Origin: Mycolicibacterium pyrenivorans
Lineage (GTDB): Bacteria; Actinomycetota; Actinomycetes; Mycobacteriales; Mycobacteriaceae
NCBI RefSeq assembly: GCF_025821625.1
Contig: NZ_JACKSH010000257.1
Span: forward strand, 1-64,000
DNA length: 64,000 nucleotides
Direction: 5' to 3'
Shown: positions 62,282 through 64,000 of the stretch, piece by piece
How the letters are laid out: every line of letters begins with the position of its first letter
How positions within the stretch are numbered: the stretch's first letter is position 1
Program-made: the position numbers and the translations under genes
Notes under the pieces: model-generated
What the model was told of the DNA's origin: nothing
Seen by the model: the letters and a program-made list of their open reading frames with translations, nothing else
Database searches by the model: none

Positions 62282-62760
62282 CGACATCTGTGGTGCGCAG
62301 ACGTCAATGGGCTTCTGGTGTGCGGTGTCTACATGCCTCAGAACACTGTCAAGCTTCCCTACTGCGAAACGCTGATCGCGCAGGCTCGCGTCAGCGGGAT
62401 CGACCTGTTGATTGGTGACTTCAACACTGGCAACAACGATCTCGACAAAGACTTGAAGGAATCCAAGTTCATCGGTCCGGAAATGCCTGGGCGACTTATA
62501 GACTCGGGATACACCGACCTGTGGAGATCGCTACATCCCAGGCAGCGTGAGTACTCTTGGTACAGCCGCCCCGGCAACAATGGCTTCCGTCTCGACTACA
62601 TCTTCGCCGCCCCCGAGCTCACGCGGCAGGCGTTCACATGCGAGTTCGACCACGCTCCAAGCTCACGCGGCAGGCGTTCACATGCGAGTTCGACCACGCT
62701 CCAAGGCTCGCTGGAGAGACCGATCACTCCGCGCGAGTGGCGTCACTGGGTTGGCCGTGA
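62282..62760 (+). pseudogene. Endonuclease/exonuclease/phosphatase-family remnant
   Basis: RHLWCADVNGLLVCGVYMPQ, IDLLIGDFNTGNNDLDKD and RLDYIFAAPELTRQAF carry the EEP-family metal and catalytic segments (GDFN, DYI). The family tail RLAGETDHSARVASLGWP exists but in another frame, because a 44-bp tandem duplication at 62616-62703 shifts it. The N-terminal half of the fold was not found upstream, so the gene is truncated at the 5' end too. It is probably dead. Confidence 0.8.
62616..62703 (+). repeat. Perfect 44-base tandem duplication
   Basis: The unit beginning AGCTCACGCGGCAGG and ending CACGCTCCA occurs twice in a row (62616-62659 and 62660-62703) with no differences. Forty-four is not a multiple of three, so it throws the nuclease out of frame. 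Deleting one copy restores an uninterrupted family C-terminus ending at 62760. Confidence 0.95.
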
Positions 62761-62893
62761 CCGAGGCGGACTAAGAACACTGACATGCTCGTTCGACATC
62801 CCGAATCTGTCTCACGCTCGGTGACCAATTGGTCATTCGGTGGTCATCTCAGATGGGATTTGGTCATGAAGTATGAGAAGTCACACCAATGAC

Positions 62894-64000
62894 CTACTGC
62901 TTGGCCATGTTCGCGAACCGCGACAAATGCAGTTGGTGCGCAACGGTAATCGTCTTGGTCGGGCCGTTGCGGTGCTTGCCGAGGATCAAGTCCGCCTCCC
63001 CGCCGCGTGGGTCGTCGCGCTCGAACGCATCTGGCCTGTGCAGGAGGATGACCATGTCGGCATCTTGCTCGAGGCTGTTATGTAGGCTAACTAAATTTGC
63101 GACGAAATTGTGTGTCCCGCTTACTGTTCCGTCGTATACATCCTGTTCGCCAATGCTCGTGATCTCGACAATCCGGTCCCAGAACACGTCGTTCGTTGCC
63201 AGGTCATGGAGTTCGGAATCGTTCAGGAGCGCGGCGGCCTTGTGCAGGCGCTTACGGCCAACGGGACGCTTCCACATTGTCGAACCGCAGAACTGGGAGC
63301 CCATCGCGGTTGCGAATGCTCTGTGCGACATCCCTTTGTCGGCCAGCCCATCTCGAACACGATCCCAGACATCGACTGGCACCGAGTCAGAGTTCGCAGT
63401 AGCTGTGACCTTCTCCAATTTCGACAAGACTTCGCGAGCGGAGAAGAACTTCTCGCCGTTGACATCGACGTCGCGGATGAACTTGCGCTGATTCTCCGCG
63501 CCGAATATTCGCACATGCCACGAGTCACGGTAGCCGGCCTTACGTGCCACATGAATGCGGCTCTGAATTCCCAGGCGCAGCAACAGTTGCATAACGTCAT
63601 CGACCAGTTCGCGGCTCGTCGATGCATAGTAAACGTTACCGAGCCCGTTCTTCTCGTTCCAAAGAACTGAGCCATCGGTGGCCCACAGGTGTCGCAGGAA
63701 CAGCGCCACCTGATCGTTCGGCAGGGCGAAAACCTCCGTCGGAACGAACTTCTCGTGACTGCGCTTCCCGAACAACCCGAGCTTGTCGAGCCACGCCGCG
63801 ATCGGATTGCGCTTCCCATGGGTCAGCCGATACGGCGCCGGCAACCGTAGAGTCGTCACTCGGGCCGCCGGGTACTCGTCACGAATCGCCGTTACACCGA
63901 AGTGCTTGGCTGCGTTGGTGACCGCGACCAGGTTCTGCTCGTCCACCGACGCGTACCGGATCGGCTGGCGCTTCACGCACGAGCCGTCGCCGATCATGTG
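62894..64000 (-). CDS. dnaB: Replicative DNA helicase DnaB, intein-containing, 5' part outside window
   Basis: The last 60 codons encode the C-terminal end of DnaB: SLEQDADMVILLHRPDAF and GEADLILGKHRNGPTKTITV, which carries the sensor and arginine-finger region of the hexameric RecA-like motor. This part is directly preceded by an intein that extends past the right edge. The mature helicase, once spliced, unwinds the replication fork. The window contains only the 3' portion, because the protein start is to the right of 64000. It is transcribed towards the nuclease remnant. Confidence 0.95.
   Translation of the reverse strand, partial: HMIGDGSCVKRQPIRYASVDEQNLVAVTNAAKHFGVTAIRDEYPAARVTTLRLPAPYRLTHGKRNPIAAWLDKLGLFGKRSHEKFVPTEVFALPNDQVALFLRHLWATDGSVLWNEKNGLGNVYYASTSRELVDDVMQLLLRLGIQSRIHVARKAGYRDSWHVRIFGAENQRKFIRDVDVNGEKFFSAREVLSKLEKVTATANSDSVPVDVWDRVRDGLADKGMSHRAFATAMGSQFCGSTMWKRPVGRKRLHKAAALLNDSELHDLATNDVFWDRIVEITSIGEQDVYDGTVSGTHNFVANLVSLHNSLEQDADMVILLHRPDAFERDDPRGGEADLILGKHRNGPTKTITVAHQLHLSRFANMAKQ
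63077..64000 (-). other. Intein inside dnaB (C-terminal 308 codons visible)
   Basis: The splice junction is the HN|S between 63077 and 63076 (VSLHN then SLEQ). Upstream are the C-terminal intein block VYDGTVSGTHNFVANLVSLHN-like (YDGTVSGTHNFVANLVS) and two LAGLIDADG-type endonuclease motifs, HMIGDGS at the right edge and WATDGSV. The intein therefore has both splicing and homing endonuclease domains. About 100 N-terminal residues lie beyond the window. Confidence 0.93.

Noticed and set aside
61868..62287. A 139-residue minus-strand protein
   Set aside because: No family similarity, no ribosome binding site and arginine/proline-rich composition typical of a chance open frame in GC-rich DNA.
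1..64000. tRNA, rRNA, riboswitch or CRISPR array
   Set aside because: No cloverleaf-like sequence, CCA-ended tRNA gene, rRNA or regularly spaced repeat was seen on either strand by eye, though a covariance-model scan was not possible.

Overview
The window is a GC-rich (mid-60s percent by eye) actinobacterial chromosome segment. The gene families point to a rapid-growing mycobacterium (Mycolicibacterium type): GlxA-like AraC regulators, F420-type luciferase-like oxygenases, a mycofactocin-coupled dehydrogenase, a fused HadA/HadB-like dehydratase, Arr, an atypical TopoN/TopoM gene pair, and dnaB interrupted by an intein. Many start codons sit 6-7 bases after a TANNNT box, as in mycobacterial leaderless transcripts. 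No tRNA, rRNA, CRISPR array or complete insertion sequence was recognised.

0.1-5 kb: an enoyl-CoA hydratase, then a translationally coupled minus-strand operon for a cobalt-type nitrile hydratase (DUF1097 membrane protein, beta, alpha, accessory protein, CbiM-like cobalt permease). Its promoter carries a match to the GlnR nitrogen-control box and it is divergent from a GlxA-like regulator. 5-12 kb: a second GlxA-like regulator, an ECF sigma factor, a two-component system and a secreted Ser/Asp-rich protein. 12-18.5 kb: a TetR/MFS pair sharing an 18-bp divergent promoter, an ABC-F ATPase, a GH6 protein, a fused hydratase, and several gene remnants. 18.5-31 kb: a glutamate-synthase-like flavoprotein with an acyl-CoA ligase, an ECF42 sigma factor with its DGPF partner, and a PEP-utilising enzyme operon next to TetR genes. 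31-33.7 kb: a TetR gene with two operators and an S9 peptidase.

33.7-49.4 kb is the most distinctive part. It is bracketed by two direct copies of a 118-bp sequence, the 3' end of a lipoprotein gene. The copies differ at three positions, all synonymous. Between them lies an alicyclic or terpenoid-type catabolic cluster: two P450s, a Rieske oxygenase, a TfdA-type dioxygenase, a luciferase-like flavin/F420 enzyme, a 6-oxocamphor-hydrolase-like C-C hydrolase, a CaiB-type CoA transferase, a CitE-type lyase, three short-chain dehydrogenases, an aldehyde dehydrogenase and a TetR regulator. A plausible reading is oxygenation and oxidation of a ring to a beta-diketone, retro-Claisen ring cleavage, CoA activation, and lyase cleavage into central metabolites.

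49.4-64 kb: an arr gene with a near-consensus rifamycin-associated element, the topoN/topoM pair, an Acg-type nitroreductase, a frameshifted MpaB-type oxygenase, secreted cell-envelope proteins, a K+ channel with two RCK domains, a nuclease pseudogene broken by a 44-bp tandem duplication, and the 3' part of dnaB including the C-terminal part of an intein that runs off the right edge.
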